Positions 24,402 through 32,179 of a stretch of DNA of 53,830 bases are shown one piece after another; the stretch's first letter is position 1; the number at the start of each line of letters is the position of its first letter. Origin of the DNA: Neptuniibacter sp. UBA6509 (GTDB taxonomy: Bacteria > Pseudomonadota > Gammaproteobacteria > Pseudomonadales > Balneatricaceae); assembly GCA_002435145.1 (NCBI GenBank), contig DJLT01000034.1, positions 1 to 53,830 of the forward strand, read 5' to 3'. The notes under the pieces are model-generated. The model searched no databases and was not told the origin of the DNA. It saw only the letters and a program-made list of their open reading frames with translations. The translations under genes and the position numbers were made by a program.

Positions 24402-25181
24402 GTGGCGATTGGAACGTGCAAGCTATGTTTTAAGGAAAAGGATTTGAAAAAGTCGCATGCCATAGCTAACTCTATTTTTAAAAGAATTTTACGGCCAGCT
24501 AATGGAAAAGCAATTTTGCTTTCTAACGGTGATGAGAAAATCGCTTATACGAGTGATAGCTGGGCTGAAGAACAGCTATGTGGTGAATGTGAAGGGCTTT
24601 TAAGTCGTAAATATGAAAAGTATTCATTGGAAGTATTACGTGGGAGAAGGGGAACCATAATAAACCACCCTACCAGTGATTATTATCAAAATGTGCAGGT
24701 AAAAGAGCTTATTTTATTTTTTTTATCAATTTATTGGAGAGGGGCACATTCAAGTCATAAATCTTACCACGCTCTCAATATATCTTTTTCTAATAATATG
24801 CTCCTTCGTGAGGCCATTTTAAATAACACTAATGTGCTTTTGAGTAAGTATGCTGTGAGGGTTTATAAATTAATAGATAGCACAGGTTCAGCAAACGACT
24901 TTGAGTCGAAAGTTTTTAAAAACTTTATAGCATCACCTTATGTTAAGAACCCCAGTGTTCTGCATAGTAGGGTCACGATTTGTTTTGCATTTGAGGGGTT
25001 TTACATTGAGATTATCGAAGGTGGGGTAAAATTTAAGGAGAGGTCTACTATTGGTGCTTTGAATGCTAATGAAGAGAGTATGAGAATAAAGCATATATGT
25101 CTTTTTGATATTCCACAATTAGTTGAAATTATGGGGAAATCTCTTGATAAGCAGCGGGCAGGGCACACACTGATTAAATAA
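24402..25181 (+). CDS. Zinc-motif protein, possibly HNH-like, opposite strand cargo
   Basis: 259 residues, plus strand, GTG start at 24402 behind GGAGGAAA. The N-terminal part has CKLC (C6, C9), an SHA pair (S18, H19), and LCGECEGLLSRKYEKY (C60, C63). This CxxC...SH...CxxCE pattern occurs in uncharacterised proteins that may be degenerate HNH endonucleases. The remainder has no known pattern. It is very AT-rich and transcribed against the lytic genes, so it is expressed in the lysogen if at all. Its stop touches the stop of the Mor/C gene without a gap. Nuclease activity is unproven. Confidence 0.65.
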   Translation: MAIGTCKLCFKEKDLKKSHAIANSIFKRILRPANGKAILLSNGDEKIAYTSDSWAEEQLCGECEGLLSRKYEKYSLEVLRGRRGTIINHPTSDYYQNVQVKELILFFLSIYWRGAHSSHKSYHALNISFSNNMLLREAILNNTNVLLSKYAVRVYKLIDSTGSANDFESKVFKNFIASPYVKNPSVLHSRVTICFAFEGFYIEIIEGGVKFKERSTIGALNANEESMRIKHICLFDIPQLVEIMGKSLDKQRAGHTLIK

Positions 25182-25604
25182 TTAAAATAGCTCTGGTTGA
25201 ATTCTCTTTCTGCAGTATGCTCGTTGTTCTTCAATAATTAAATAAACTTGCTTCACACTTATGTCGTACTTAGTCGCAAGATCTGAGGGTTGAATACCTT
25301 TTTCCGCCCAATCTCTATGTAGGTCAATATTCCTAATAGCTCGTTGTAGCGCATCTTTTTTAGGAAGGTAGAAATAGCGGCCACCACAATACATTGATTG
25401 TTCATGCAAAAGAGTGAGGCTTATTTTCTGGGCCTCTTCTTCACCGTATCCCATGCGATTTAGTGCTGCTGAGAAAATATCGATAAGGGCTGTGAGATCC
25501 TTGGGCCATTTTTTACGGACTTCTGCCGGGATCTCGCTCATATGGCTGGCGAGATCGTCGGTGAAGGACGCTTCTCCAAGTAGGTCTTTTTGTTCTTCAG
25601 ACAT
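25182..25604 (-). CDS. Mor/C-family transcription activator
   Basis: 140 residues, the length of Mu C. The Mor/C signature is present: CGGRYFYLPKKDALQRAIRN, then DLATKYDISVKQVYLII as the helix-turn-helix with an acidic dimerisation half before it (PKDLTALIDIFSAALNRMGYG). In Mu, Mor turns on the middle promoter and C the four late promoters. Only one homologue is seen here, so it may do one or both jobs. It overlaps the gp16-like gene by 8 bp. The two 23-bp dyads at 13,965 and 23,170 are its likely targets. Confidence 0.9.
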   Translation of the reverse strand: MSEEQKDLLGEASFTDDLASHMSEIPAEVRKKWPKDLTALIDIFSAALNRMGYGEEEAQKISLTLLHEQSMYCGGRYFYLPKKDALQRAIRNIDLHRDWAEKGIQPSDLATKYDISVKQVYLIIEEQRAYCRKRIQPELF

Positions 25605-26082
25605 ACTGACTCCTTTCGCGATATACGCGGCGCTGCCATTGTTTGAGACGTTCTAGCACTTTGCTGGCGAGTTGCTTGTCGTGCTCTAACCATTCCAGTT
25701 CATCGATGCCTACACCGCCGTTAAGTTTGCTGGATTGATGTTTTGCCCAGTGAGTGAGTGCTTGTTCTGAGCCGTCTTTAATAATCCCTTGCTGGTACAT
25801 CTCTATCCAAATGGCGCGCATCACATCAATAACTTTACCGCTGGCTTTTGGACTGTACTGCTTTTTAGTCTGGCGGTTCGCTGGTGGTTTTCGCTTAAAA
25901 CCGCATTTCTTTAAATGTGTGAGTACTTTATAAAGATCACCAATGTGCATACCGCCACAGCTACGTGTGCCTGTTATTTGTTGAAGCATGTCACGGTAGG
26001 TATCGTCATCTAAGCCCAGCTGTTTTTTGGCGATGTGGATCTGAGCCAGTGCTGATTTTCGGTTGTTTTTTTGTGGTTTCAC
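25597..26082 (-). CDS. GemA / gp16-like regulatory protein (DUF1018)
   Basis: 161 residues. The N-terminus (ALAQIHIAKKQLGLDDDTYR) and the following GGMHIGDLYKVLTHLKKCGF pattern are the DUF1018 family, which includes Mu gp16 and GemA, linked to changes in host gene expression and DNA topology. The C-terminal half has WLEHDKQLASKVLERLKQW. It directly precedes the Mor/C gene, the same order as in Mu. Confidence 0.88.
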   Translation of the reverse strand: MKPQKNNRKSALAQIHIAKKQLGLDDDTYRDMLQQITGTRSCGGMHIGDLYKVLTHLKKCGFKRKPPANRQTKKQYSPKASGKVIDVMRAIWIEMYQQGIIKDGSEQALTHWAKHQSSKLNGGVGIDELEWLEHDKQLASKVLERLKQWQRRVYRERSQYV

Positions 26083-26252
26083 TGTGTTATCTCGGTTAAT
26101 TTACAATCAGAAATAGCCCGTGAGCCACTTTTGATTGTTGATAAATTAAGAATTTTTCTTATATCTCTTAGGTTTAAGCATCTGTACATTCTGTAACCAG
26201 AGGAAAAGAGAGCATTAATTCTTTTCATAGGCCAAGGATGGCCGCTCGGTAT

Positions 26253-26277
26253 CCCGCCCTTCGGGGCGGGTTTTATT
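26253..26277 (+). terminator. Rho-independent terminator, plus strand
   Basis: CCCGCCC (26,253-26,259), loop TTCG, GGGCGGG (26,264-26,270), then TTTTATT. It points along the plus strand, against the phage operon. The 110-170 bp before it (from about 26,100) hold no clear gene, so it may end a short plus-strand RNA or attenuate transcription toward the 36-residue gene. Confidence 0.8.
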
Positions 26278-26281
26278 ATGT

Positions 26282-26537
26282 GTGGGGTGTGCAGTCTTTC
26301 AGCTCGTTACCCGTATATGACCTATTGCTTTGAAACAGAGGCGAAGTGTATAGGGCATTTCAGGGCCTCCCGCCCATCGGGAGATAACCATATGAGGGTT
26401 CTCTAATGGCTAAAACTAAAGCTGGTAAAAAGAAGGTGCACGTGCCTGCTCACACCAAAATAGTTAAAGGCAAGAAGATTAAAGTGCGCGAGCACTATCG
26501 CTCTACCAATGACTAAGTGATGCTCTGCACACTCCAC
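26282..26537. repeat. Imperfect inverted repeat pair flanking a small gene
   Basis: GTGGGGTGTGCAG (26,282-26,294) and CTGCACACTCCAC (26,525-26,537) are inverted copies with 12 of 13 matches, enclosing 230 bp. Inside are a hairpin (CTCCCG 26,367-26,372 with CGGGAG 26,378-26,383) and the 36-residue plus-strand gene. They may be mobile-element ends or pair as a long stem. No duplication of flanking bases is obvious. Confidence 0.5.
26406..26516 (+). CDS. Small basic protein, 36 residues
   Basis: MAKTKAGKKKVHVPAHTK followed by KGKKIKVREHYRS, about one third Lys or Arg. A four-codon frame (MRVL) ends in TAATG at its start codon, and GAGGG lies upstream, so it has a plausible leader. Similar short Lys-rich proteins with HxHTKxVxGKxxxVxxHxR patterns recur in phages and plasmids, to my recollection; the function is unknown. 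It is on the strand opposite to the lytic operon. Confidence 0.6.
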   Translation: MAKTKAGKKKVHVPAHTKIVKGKKIKVREHYRSTND

Positions 26538-26550
26538 TCCTAATAGATAT

Positions 26551-26844
26551 TTATTCGTTTACAGCGTCTTTTAGTACTTTCAGCGGTTTGAATTTAATTG
26601 TTTTAGCTGCGGCTATTTGAATCGTTTCCCCGGTTTGTGGGTTTCGACCTGTACGAGCTGCACGTGCACCTACTGAGAGCTTGCCTATTCCTGGCAGAGT
26701 CAGTTCACCTCCATTTCTAAGATTGTCCTGTACTGCTGTCTCTAGTGAGCGTAGTAGAGATTCAACATCGGCTTTGCTTACGGCGCGATCATCAATTAGC
26801 TGCATTTGGCTCTGAATGTGTTCGATCAGTTCTGCTTTTTTCAC
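26551..26844 (-). CDS. HU-family DNA-binding protein
   Basis: 97 residues, full HU/IHF fold. Seen: MKKAELIEHIQSQ, the NLRNGGELTLPGIGKLSVGA segment and the arm with GRNPQTGETIQIAAAKTIKF (the RNPqTGe motif, then KFKPLKVLKDAVN). Mu transposition needs host HU and IHF to build the transpososome; a phage-encoded copy may replace or adjust them. It lies in the early operon between DUF3164 and gp16. Confidence 0.93.
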   Translation of the reverse strand: MKKAELIEHIQSQMQLIDDRAVSKADVESLLRSLETAVQDNLRNGGELTLPGIGKLSVGARAARTGRNPQTGETIQIAAAKTIKFKPLKVLKDAVNE

Positions 26845-26902
26845 AGTAATTTCCTTACATTTAGTTGGCTGCTCATCAGTACCTAACTGCCACGTTGGGT
26901 AG

Positions 26903-26929
26903 ACGCCTTTTTTAGTGGGGAAAAGGCGT
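26903..26929. promoter_or_regulatory. Hairpin between DUF3164 and HU genes
   Basis: ACGCCTTTT (26,903-26,911) and AAAAGGCGT (26,921-26,929) are perfect inverted repeats with a 9-base loop. There is no T-run beyond the stem in either direction, so it is more likely an attenuator, a processing site or an mRNA end than a strong terminator. The rest of this 143-bp gap holds no gene. Confidence 0.55.
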
Positions 26930-26987
26930 TTCGCTTATGTTTGAAAAAGCCATTGAAAGGTGGAATGCCTCCGGCTACTTTGTTACC

Positions 26988-27623
26988 TCACACACTTGCT
27001 AGATCTAATGAAATAGGGCGGTATTGATCCGTTTTACCAATGCGCTCATACACCCGGATATAAACGGCGGTGCCGACATTCTGCAGGGCATCTTTTAATG
27101 CCTGCATCGCCAACTGCCACTCTTCGTCTTCAATATCTAGGCGCATTAGTTCAAGTACTTTGCCGGTTTTAATCTCTTGTTTGTTGTTAGTGCGGAATGC
27201 CTGGCTAACGATGGCGCTAACGTTTTTACTTGCTCCTTCTGTCCAGCGTTTTAGGCAGTTATCAATAAGTTCTTTGGCTGCTTCTATCTCTTCTGTGAAG
27301 GCGACAACTTCACGAAATGCGCGCTGTATTTTGTAGCGACCGTCGTATGAGGTAAGGCTGACGTTGCCTTTCTTACCGCCGAGTTTTACGCCGTATCGAT
27401 CACCTGCAATTGCGACTAAGTCATCGATGTCTTGAAGCGCTGCGGCTTTGAATTCTGCAAGGGCTGTGTGCAGTGCGATTGCTTTTGGCGTGAGGTCATT
27501 AACTAATGCATCACGCAATAGGTCTTGTTCACGCACTTGATCTGCAGGCACTAAGTGACCTACAGCATTCCGCATGAAGCCTTCCGGGATATGGGGTTGA
27601 ACGATTGGCTGTGTGCTGCTCAT
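26988..27623 (-). CDS. DUF3164 protein
   Basis: 211 residues. The N-terminus EGFMRNAVGHLVPADQVR, a VKLGGKKGNVSLTSYDG block and the helical RWTEGASKNVSAIVSQAF segment are typical of DUF3164, found in the early region of many Mu-like phages (often described as a Mor/gp8-region protein). Its function is not established. It overlaps the next upstream gene by 4 bp. Confidence 0.87.
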   Translation of the reverse strand: MSSTQPIVQPHIPEGFMRNAVGHLVPADQVREQDLLRDALVNDLTPKAIALHTALAEFKAAALQDIDDLVAIAGDRYGVKLGGKKGNVSLTSYDGRYKIQRAFREVVAFTEEIEAAKELIDNCLKRWTEGASKNVSAIVSQAFRTNNKQEIKTGKVLELMRLDIEDEEWQLAMQALKDALQNVGTAVYIRVYERIGKTDQYRPISLDLASV

Positions 27624-27874
27624 GCTACGCGCTCCTGTAGTGGAAAAGAGAGTAGGGCTTCTAAGTTGTTTTTGTGCTCTAGCGCTATGCTTTTCAGTAC
27701 GGCTTGTGTGGTAGCGCCGTTGTCGAAACGATCCAAGTTGCTGTTTAGGTGGCTATCATTCACCTCCATGGCTGCATTTGGGCTTGGGGTAGTAACGGTT
27801 TTACCAATGCCCCAGAACATCACACTGCCAACTTTGCGTGTTGCAGGTAAGTCGATAATTAAGTAACTAGTCAT
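27620..27874 (-). CDS. Small early phage protein, unknown
   Basis: 84 residues from ATG 27874; the longer frame starting at 27952 would run inside csrA. Segments: [20 protein letters not shown], then [20 protein letters not shown]. No family was recognised. It overlaps both csrA (by 8 bp) and the DUF3164 gene (by 4 bp), so it is translated in the same unit. Confidence 0.6.
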   Translation of the reverse strand: MTSYLIIDLPATRKVGSVMFWGIGKTVTTPSPNAAMEVNDSHLNSNLDRFDNGATTQAVLKSIALEHKNNLEALLSFPLQERVA

Positions 27875-28055
27875 TGTTATGCTCCTTTGCCTTTTCTTTC
27901 TTGATGCGCTGATAGATCTCTTCACGATGAACATTGATATCTTTAGGTGCATTCACACCAATGCGCACTTGATTACCCTTAACACCGAGAACTGTGACGG
28001 TTACGTCATCACCCACCATGAGTGTTTCGCCTGGGCGGCGGGTTAGGATTAGCAT
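27867..28055 (-). CDS. csrA: CsrA-like RNA-binding regulator, phage-encoded
   Basis: 62 residues, the normal length. It begins [20 protein letters not shown] and continues [16 protein letters not shown] and [10 protein letters not shown], with the R44-type arginine in VHREE and the GxxxxxxLTRR start that bind GGA sites in mRNA leaders. CsrA represses or stabilises translation of metabolic and motility genes. A copy in the early operon of a Mu-like phage suggests it re-targets host or phage mRNAs. It overlaps the genes on both sides. Confidence 0.95.
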   Translation of the reverse strand: MLILTRRPGETLMVGDDVTVTVLGVKGNQVRIGVNAPKDINVHREEIYQRIKKEKAKEHNND

Positions 28056-28336
28056 TGGAGTGCTCCTGTCAGCTTCTCTTCACGTTCATTCCAGCGCACT
28101 TCACAATCACCCACTTTTGCGACGCGAGTGGTCGTTCTGATGCCGTTTTCTGCAGGTGTCCAGACTGTGCGGGCACCGTGCAGTTGGTTGCATCCAGCCC
28201 CTGCAATAATGTGGATAACTGGGTTACGGTCTTTAACTTCAAAATCCAACACGGTTAGGTTTAGGGCGTGTAGGGTGTTTATTGTCATGTTCAGGTGTGC
28301 CAAACGGTCTTTAATAATCAGGTTTTGCTTATTCAT
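28049..28336 (-). CDS. Hypothetical early phage protein
   Basis: 95 residues, no recognised domain. Segments: [20 protein letters not shown], then [20 protein letters not shown]. It overlaps csrA (7 bp) and the 116-residue gene (ATGA, 4 bp). Early function in take-over is likely from position only. Confidence 0.55.
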   Translation of the reverse strand: MNKQNLIIKDRLAHLNMTINTLHALNLTVLDFEVKDRNPVIHIIAGAGCNQLHGARTVWTPAENGIRTTTRVAKVGDCEVRWNEREEKLTGALQC

Positions 28337-28683
28337 GCTTCACCTCTGTTTGGGTTGTATTTGCACTGGCGGCAAGCTCGGTAAAGAGCTACCCGCTGAG
28401 GGTTGCTACTAATAAAAGGCTGCTGGCGATTTTTTTGGCATAGCTTGCTATCGATCTCGCCTAAAATCGGGCATTCGTGTGCCTGATTGAATGCCATTAT
28501 TTTTTGTTCCATTGCCGTGGTGTTCGCTGGGTATTTATTGGCAAGCAACGTACTGACGGATGCACGATCCACCCCTAAGCGATCGGCAGCTGCTTTCTTG
28601 CTCCCTGATTGGTCAACAACAGAGGCAAGGACGCGGATAAACTCGGGGGGATTTTTCCCCCAAGCTGAAAGGTTAATATTCAT
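28333..28683 (-). CDS. HTH protein with C-terminal cysteines
   Basis: 116 residues. Residues 20-55 form a helix-turn-helix (SGSKKAAADRLGVDRASVST), like small Cro/XRE regulators. The C-terminal half has several cysteines (ECPILGEIDSKLC, YRACRQCKYNP), possibly a metal site. It resembles early-region proteins of Mu-like phages of marine bacteria from recollection. Likely a DNA-binding regulator; the target is unknown. Confidence 0.65.
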   Translation of the reverse strand: MNINLSAWGKNPPEFIRVLASVVDQSGSKKAAADRLGVDRASVSTLLANKYPANTTAMEQKIMAFNQAHECPILGEIDSKLCQKNRQQPFISSNPQRVALYRACRQCKYNPNRGEA

Positions 28684-29306
28684 GACAATTCCTCCGGGTC
28701 TTCACAGTGCATGACCTTGTTCAAATTTGGGTCGTAGACTGTTTTTACGCGCTGAATCTGTGGGGCACGGGGGCCTGTGTTCATTCCTGGCTTAAGTCGA
28801 ATCACCTCTAGTCGGTGCGCATTTCCCTTGTGTAATACTTGTAGGTATCCGGCTTTCTTTAAGCTGCCTAGATAACGTTTCACATAGGCCATTGTGGTTT
28901 CATGCCCAGCGGCTTCTACGTAATTGGTTATAAGGCGAGCATCTAAGCTGTCTTGTATGCGTAAGGTGCGCCAGATCGCTTCGGAGATCATTCCTTGCTT
29001 AACTGGCTCGCCTTTACGTGTAAGGCGTGGTGCTTCAACACCGTTATCTTTGATGCGGCGATAGATTGTTTTGTCGTAACGTTTACGTTTTACAATTTCT
29101 ACAAATCCGCCTGCGGTTAAGCAGTAAAGGTAAGTTTTTAAAGTTTCGTCATCGACATTGGCTGCACGGGCTACGGGGTACATTTCAAACTCTCCTTTGA
29201 GCTTGCGTAGTTCTTCCCAGATACGCTGTCGTGATGATCTGCCTCCTATCATTTCAAGTTGTGCTGGCTTGCGAGTAGGGGTGCTATTTTTGGTTGCTGC
29301 GTTCAT
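28680..29306 (-). CDS. Early phage protein with winged-helix features
   Basis: 208 residues. After a basic N-terminus, two similar helical modules appear: RQRIWEELRKLKGEFEMYPV... ETLKTYLYCLTAGGFVEIVK and ISEAIWRTLRIQDSLDARLI... YVKRYLGSLKKAGYLQVL. Both look like winged-helix repeats (IWxxLR...YLxxLxxxGyxxx). It lies between the HTH gene and MuB. Probably DNA-binding; no symbol is justified. Confidence 0.65.
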   Translation of the reverse strand: MNAATKNSTPTRKPAQLEMIGGRSSRQRIWEELRKLKGEFEMYPVARAANVDDETLKTYLYCLTAGGFVEIVKRKRYDKTIYRRIKDNGVEAPRLTRKGEPVKQGMISEAIWRTLRIQDSLDARLITNYVEAAGHETTMAYVKRYLGSLKKAGYLQVLHKGNAHRLEVIRLKPGMNTGPRAPQIQRVKTVYDPNLNKVMHCEDPEELS

Positions 29307-29316
29307 TTGCTTCCCC

Positions 29317-30054
29317 TTATATCCGGCGCTTTGGCGCTTCGCCTGTGTATAGCTCTGTTTTGCCCCATGTTCTTAGGTCGACAGATTCCCAACCGTTGGT
29401 CATGGCTTGCTCTTGAACTAGCTCTAGGTTGACGGCGACTCGACGAACACTGCCGCCGGATATCTCTACTAAATGTTGTAGAAGGTCGTTTTCTATATGC
29501 ACCTGGTTCGCATACAGAGGTATCAGCTTTGTAGCATCTTCTAAACTGACCGGTTGTGCTGGTACCCAAGCAAGGACGCGCCCATGGAACCGTTCCCATT
29601 TTTTTAACTTGTTGGGGAGTTGCTCTTCGCCGATTAATAGGATGGGCGCTTGGCTTGATTCGTAGAGGTCACGTATAAGTTCAGCAGCATTTTTCTCTAC
29701 GATGTGGTCCATTTCATCCACAATTAGGGGGCGACCACTCATGGCCAGTTCTTGTGCGGCCTGGTCCAGCATTTCTGGAATGGTACCAATCGGCTTAATG
29801 CCCATTTCATGCAAGATTGCTTTAAGGGTATGGGCTTTACTCCAAACGCTTTTCGCTTGAACGTAGTAGGCTCTTCGGCGGTTGGCTACGTGTGTAGCCG
29901 CGACTGATTTACCGTAACCTGATGGGCCAAATAGGCACACCATGCCGGGTAAACTAGCAGAGCGTTCTATTGCTCGTTCTAGGGCTACATCGCATAAACC
30001 AAGGTTGGTAATTTCTGCAATTCCGCCATTGATATGATTGTTATTAGTCGTCAT
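29317..30054 (-). CDS. B: Transposition ATPase MuB
   Basis: 245 residues. Walker A GPSGYGKS is at residues 43-50 and Walker B PLIVDEMDH has D113-E114. The C-terminal part (HLVEISGGSVRRVAVNLEL) fits the AAA+ sensor region. MuB binds target DNA, keeps the phage from transposing into itself and stimulates MuA. It is shorter than Mu B (312), like the B3/D3112-type homologues. It lies 41 bp after the transposase gene. Confidence 0.93.
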   Translation of the reverse strand: MTTNNNHINGGIAEITNLGLCDVALERAIERSASLPGMVCLFGPSGYGKSVAATHVANRRRAYYVQAKSVWSKAHTLKAILHEMGIKPIGTIPEMLDQAAQELAMSGRPLIVDEMDHIVEKNAAELIRDLYESSQAPILLIGEEQLPNKLKKWERFHGRVLAWVPAQPVSLEDATKLIPLYANQVHIENDLLQHLVEISGGSVRRVAVNLELVQEQAMTNGWESVDLRTWGKTELYTGEAPKRRI

Positions 30055-30094
30055 ACTTTTGTTGCTCCATTTTGCAAGATTGGTAGCACTGGGA

Positions 30095-32167
30095 TCAGAG
30101 GGTTCGAGCCTCTGGTCCTATCTTTGATTCTTCATCTGCGCGCCGTGCCCAAGCGCTAAATTCTTTACTTTTTCCGTAGGTCTTAAACCAAAAGCTGTGT
30201 TGTTCTGGTATGGCTTTACCGTGTGAATACTCTTGGTAAAGGTTGATGCGTTCCGCTGATGTCATATCCTGTAGGGAGCGTTCAGCTGACTCTGTGATCA
30301 AGACTGGTTCTTCTATTTCTGCGGTTCTGTTAGTGATTAGGTCAGGGGTGATAGAGCCGATGCCAGGAATATAGGTAGGTGTATCTTGCTCTAATGCTGG
30401 ACGGCCGTTTAGTTCTGCTTCGACCTCTTCAAGCTTCACTTCTAGGCGGCGTTTTCTGCCTTTCGCTCGACCTTCACGTGCATGTTCAACAACGCTTTGT
30501 GGCATGTAGTTTTGACTGTTTCCGTTTAGCTCTGCTTTGCAGATGAGCGTGCCGCTCTCTGGTTCGTGCACCCATACAAACTGCGGATCGTTGATGTCGT
30601 AAGCAATGTGAACTTGTTCGCCGTGCCACTCTGTTAGTTCATGACTAAAGTAAATGTTGCTCATAAACTTAATCTCGCCACGGTTGGCTGTACGCTTAGT
30701 GCGTGGTCTAAATACTTGGGCTGCATCGTCACCAGTTAGCGTAAGAGGGGACCAACCTTTATCTTTAAATTGGTTCCATACTTCATCAGGTGATTGGTGA
30801 CGGCGTTTGCCTTGCTCGTCTGTGAATTTTGGTAGGCTGCTATGGGGGCGACTGTTGTACCAATCGATACGCTCATTCACCATTTGCATAAAAGCATCCC
30901 AAGCCATCAAGTGCATGACACCGCCTTGTTTTACTGCTTTGCGACTCAGTTTAAATTGTTCGTGTCGGGCTTCTTGGTCCATGTCTTTACCGATAAAACC
31001 CTGAACACCTTTCGCCATGTCGACCCAAAGGGTTTGATGTACACGTTCAATGACACCGCGAGCTTGTGAGCTATAGGGTAGTGAGTGAGTCATCGTGCTA
31101 CCTAAGCGAGCGAGAACGCCCGTTGCTTTATCTTTAAGTAGGGCGTTGGCATATCCGCCGCCGTTATCTACATAAAGTAGGGCGGGTATAGCTTGTGTGC
31201 ATGAACTAATCAGGGCATCTAATACAGCAATGCTGCTCTCAGCTAGATCAACAGATACGCCTACTACTCGACGGGTGGCGATGTCTATAAATGTTGTGAT
31301 CTCAGGGCGGAAAGGTCGACCATGAAACGGGTGTTGAACTTCGCCGTCATGACAGTGGCCATCTGCACTATAGATATCTGCTGGCAGCAGCTTGCTAAAG
31401 TCACGTCGCATAAAGGGCAGTAAATTTTTAAGTTCACGTGCACCCATGCGGCCACGCTCTTTGGATACGTTGCCCATTTTTTTAATGAACCGACGAACTG
31501 CGTAAATGCTTGGTGGTGTACCTTCATAAAATGCTGTGAACTGGCGATATGCGTGTTCAACACTTGGCTTTTCTGGACGCTGCCAACAAAGTAAAAACTC
31601 ATTAGCCCACTCAGGGATTTTGATTTCTCGCTTGGCTTTAGGCGCTAAGTCTTTTGCAGGGGCTGCAAACCAACGTTTAATGCTACGGTCGCTAGGGTAA
31701 TTACTAGCTGAATTACCGCGTGGGTCTTTAGCTAGCTGTAAGGCTTTATCTAAAACCGGATTAATTTCTGCTAACTGTCCAGTGATCGCTTGTGCCAATA
31801 AAGCCGCTATTGCTGACTCTTTACTAATGCCTTGTTCATGCATTGCGTTAATGGCAGTGATAACCGTTGCGCGTGCATCTGCAGTAGTGCGCTGACGTTC
31901 ATTAAGGCCTGCTTGTTGTGTAGAAACCGTTCTTGCTACTGCCGATTTTGATTCATGTAAGCGCGGCATAAGCTCTTCGATCTGGTTGGCCTGGAGTGCC
32001 TTGCGAGCTTCGGCAGGTAGGTTGCTGATGTGATATTCAAAGCCTTTACCAAAAGCCTTTTTCTGGCTTTCCCAATTGGATATTTCAGCTTTGCTTCTGA
32101 CACGCCTTTCTGTCGATGGCATGCCAGGGAGCCCTGCTATTTCCTTAGCTGTGTACCAGTGTTTCAT
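30095..32167 (-). CDS. A: Transposase MuA (DDE)
   Basis: 690 residues; Mu A has 663. N-terminal: WYTAKEIAGLPGMPSTERRV with the enhancer/end-binding winged helices and a SNWESQKKAF segment. Catalytic core: YSADGHCHDG (D269, the same number as in Mu A), LYVDNGGGYAN (D334) and GVIERVHQTLW (E374). It then has a beta-barrel part and a C-terminal helical tail for MuB and ClpX contact. It cuts the phage ends and joins them to target DNA. It lies upstream of MuB and downstream of the CII-like gene. Confidence 0.97.
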   Translation of the reverse strand: MKHWYTAKEIAGLPGMPSTERRVRSKAEISNWESQKKAFGKGFEYHISNLPAEARKALQANQIEELMPRLHESKSAVARTVSTQQAGLNERQRTTADARATVITAINAMHEQGISKESAIAALLAQAITGQLAEINPVLDKALQLAKDPRGNSASNYPSDRSIKRWFAAPAKDLAPKAKREIKIPEWANEFLLCWQRPEKPSVEHAYRQFTAFYEGTPPSIYAVRRFIKKMGNVSKERGRMGARELKNLLPFMRRDFSKLLPADIYSADGHCHDGEVQHPFHGRPFRPEITTFIDIATRRVVGVSVDLAESSIAVLDALISSCTQAIPALLYVDNGGGYANALLKDKATGVLARLGSTMTHSLPYSSQARGVIERVHQTLWVDMAKGVQGFIGKDMDQEARHEQFKLSRKAVKQGGVMHLMAWDAFMQMVNERIDWYNSRPHSSLPKFTDEQGKRRHQSPDEVWNQFKDKGWSPLTLTGDDAAQVFRPRTKRTANRGEIKFMSNIYFSHELTEWHGEQVHIAYDINDPQFVWVHEPESGTLICKAELNGNSQNYMPQSVVEHAREGRAKGRKRRLEVKLEEVEAELNGRPALEQDTPTYIPGIGSITPDLITNRTAEIEEPVLITESAERSLQDMTSAERINLYQEYSHGKAIPEQHSFWFKTYGKSKEFSAWARRADEESKIGPEARTL

Positions 32168-32179
32168 AACTTAAATCCT

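Noticed and set aside
27620-30054. Host-nuclease inhibitor Gam homologue
   Set aside because: None of the small early proteins shows the Gam helical pattern, so its absence is noted but no gene is assigned.
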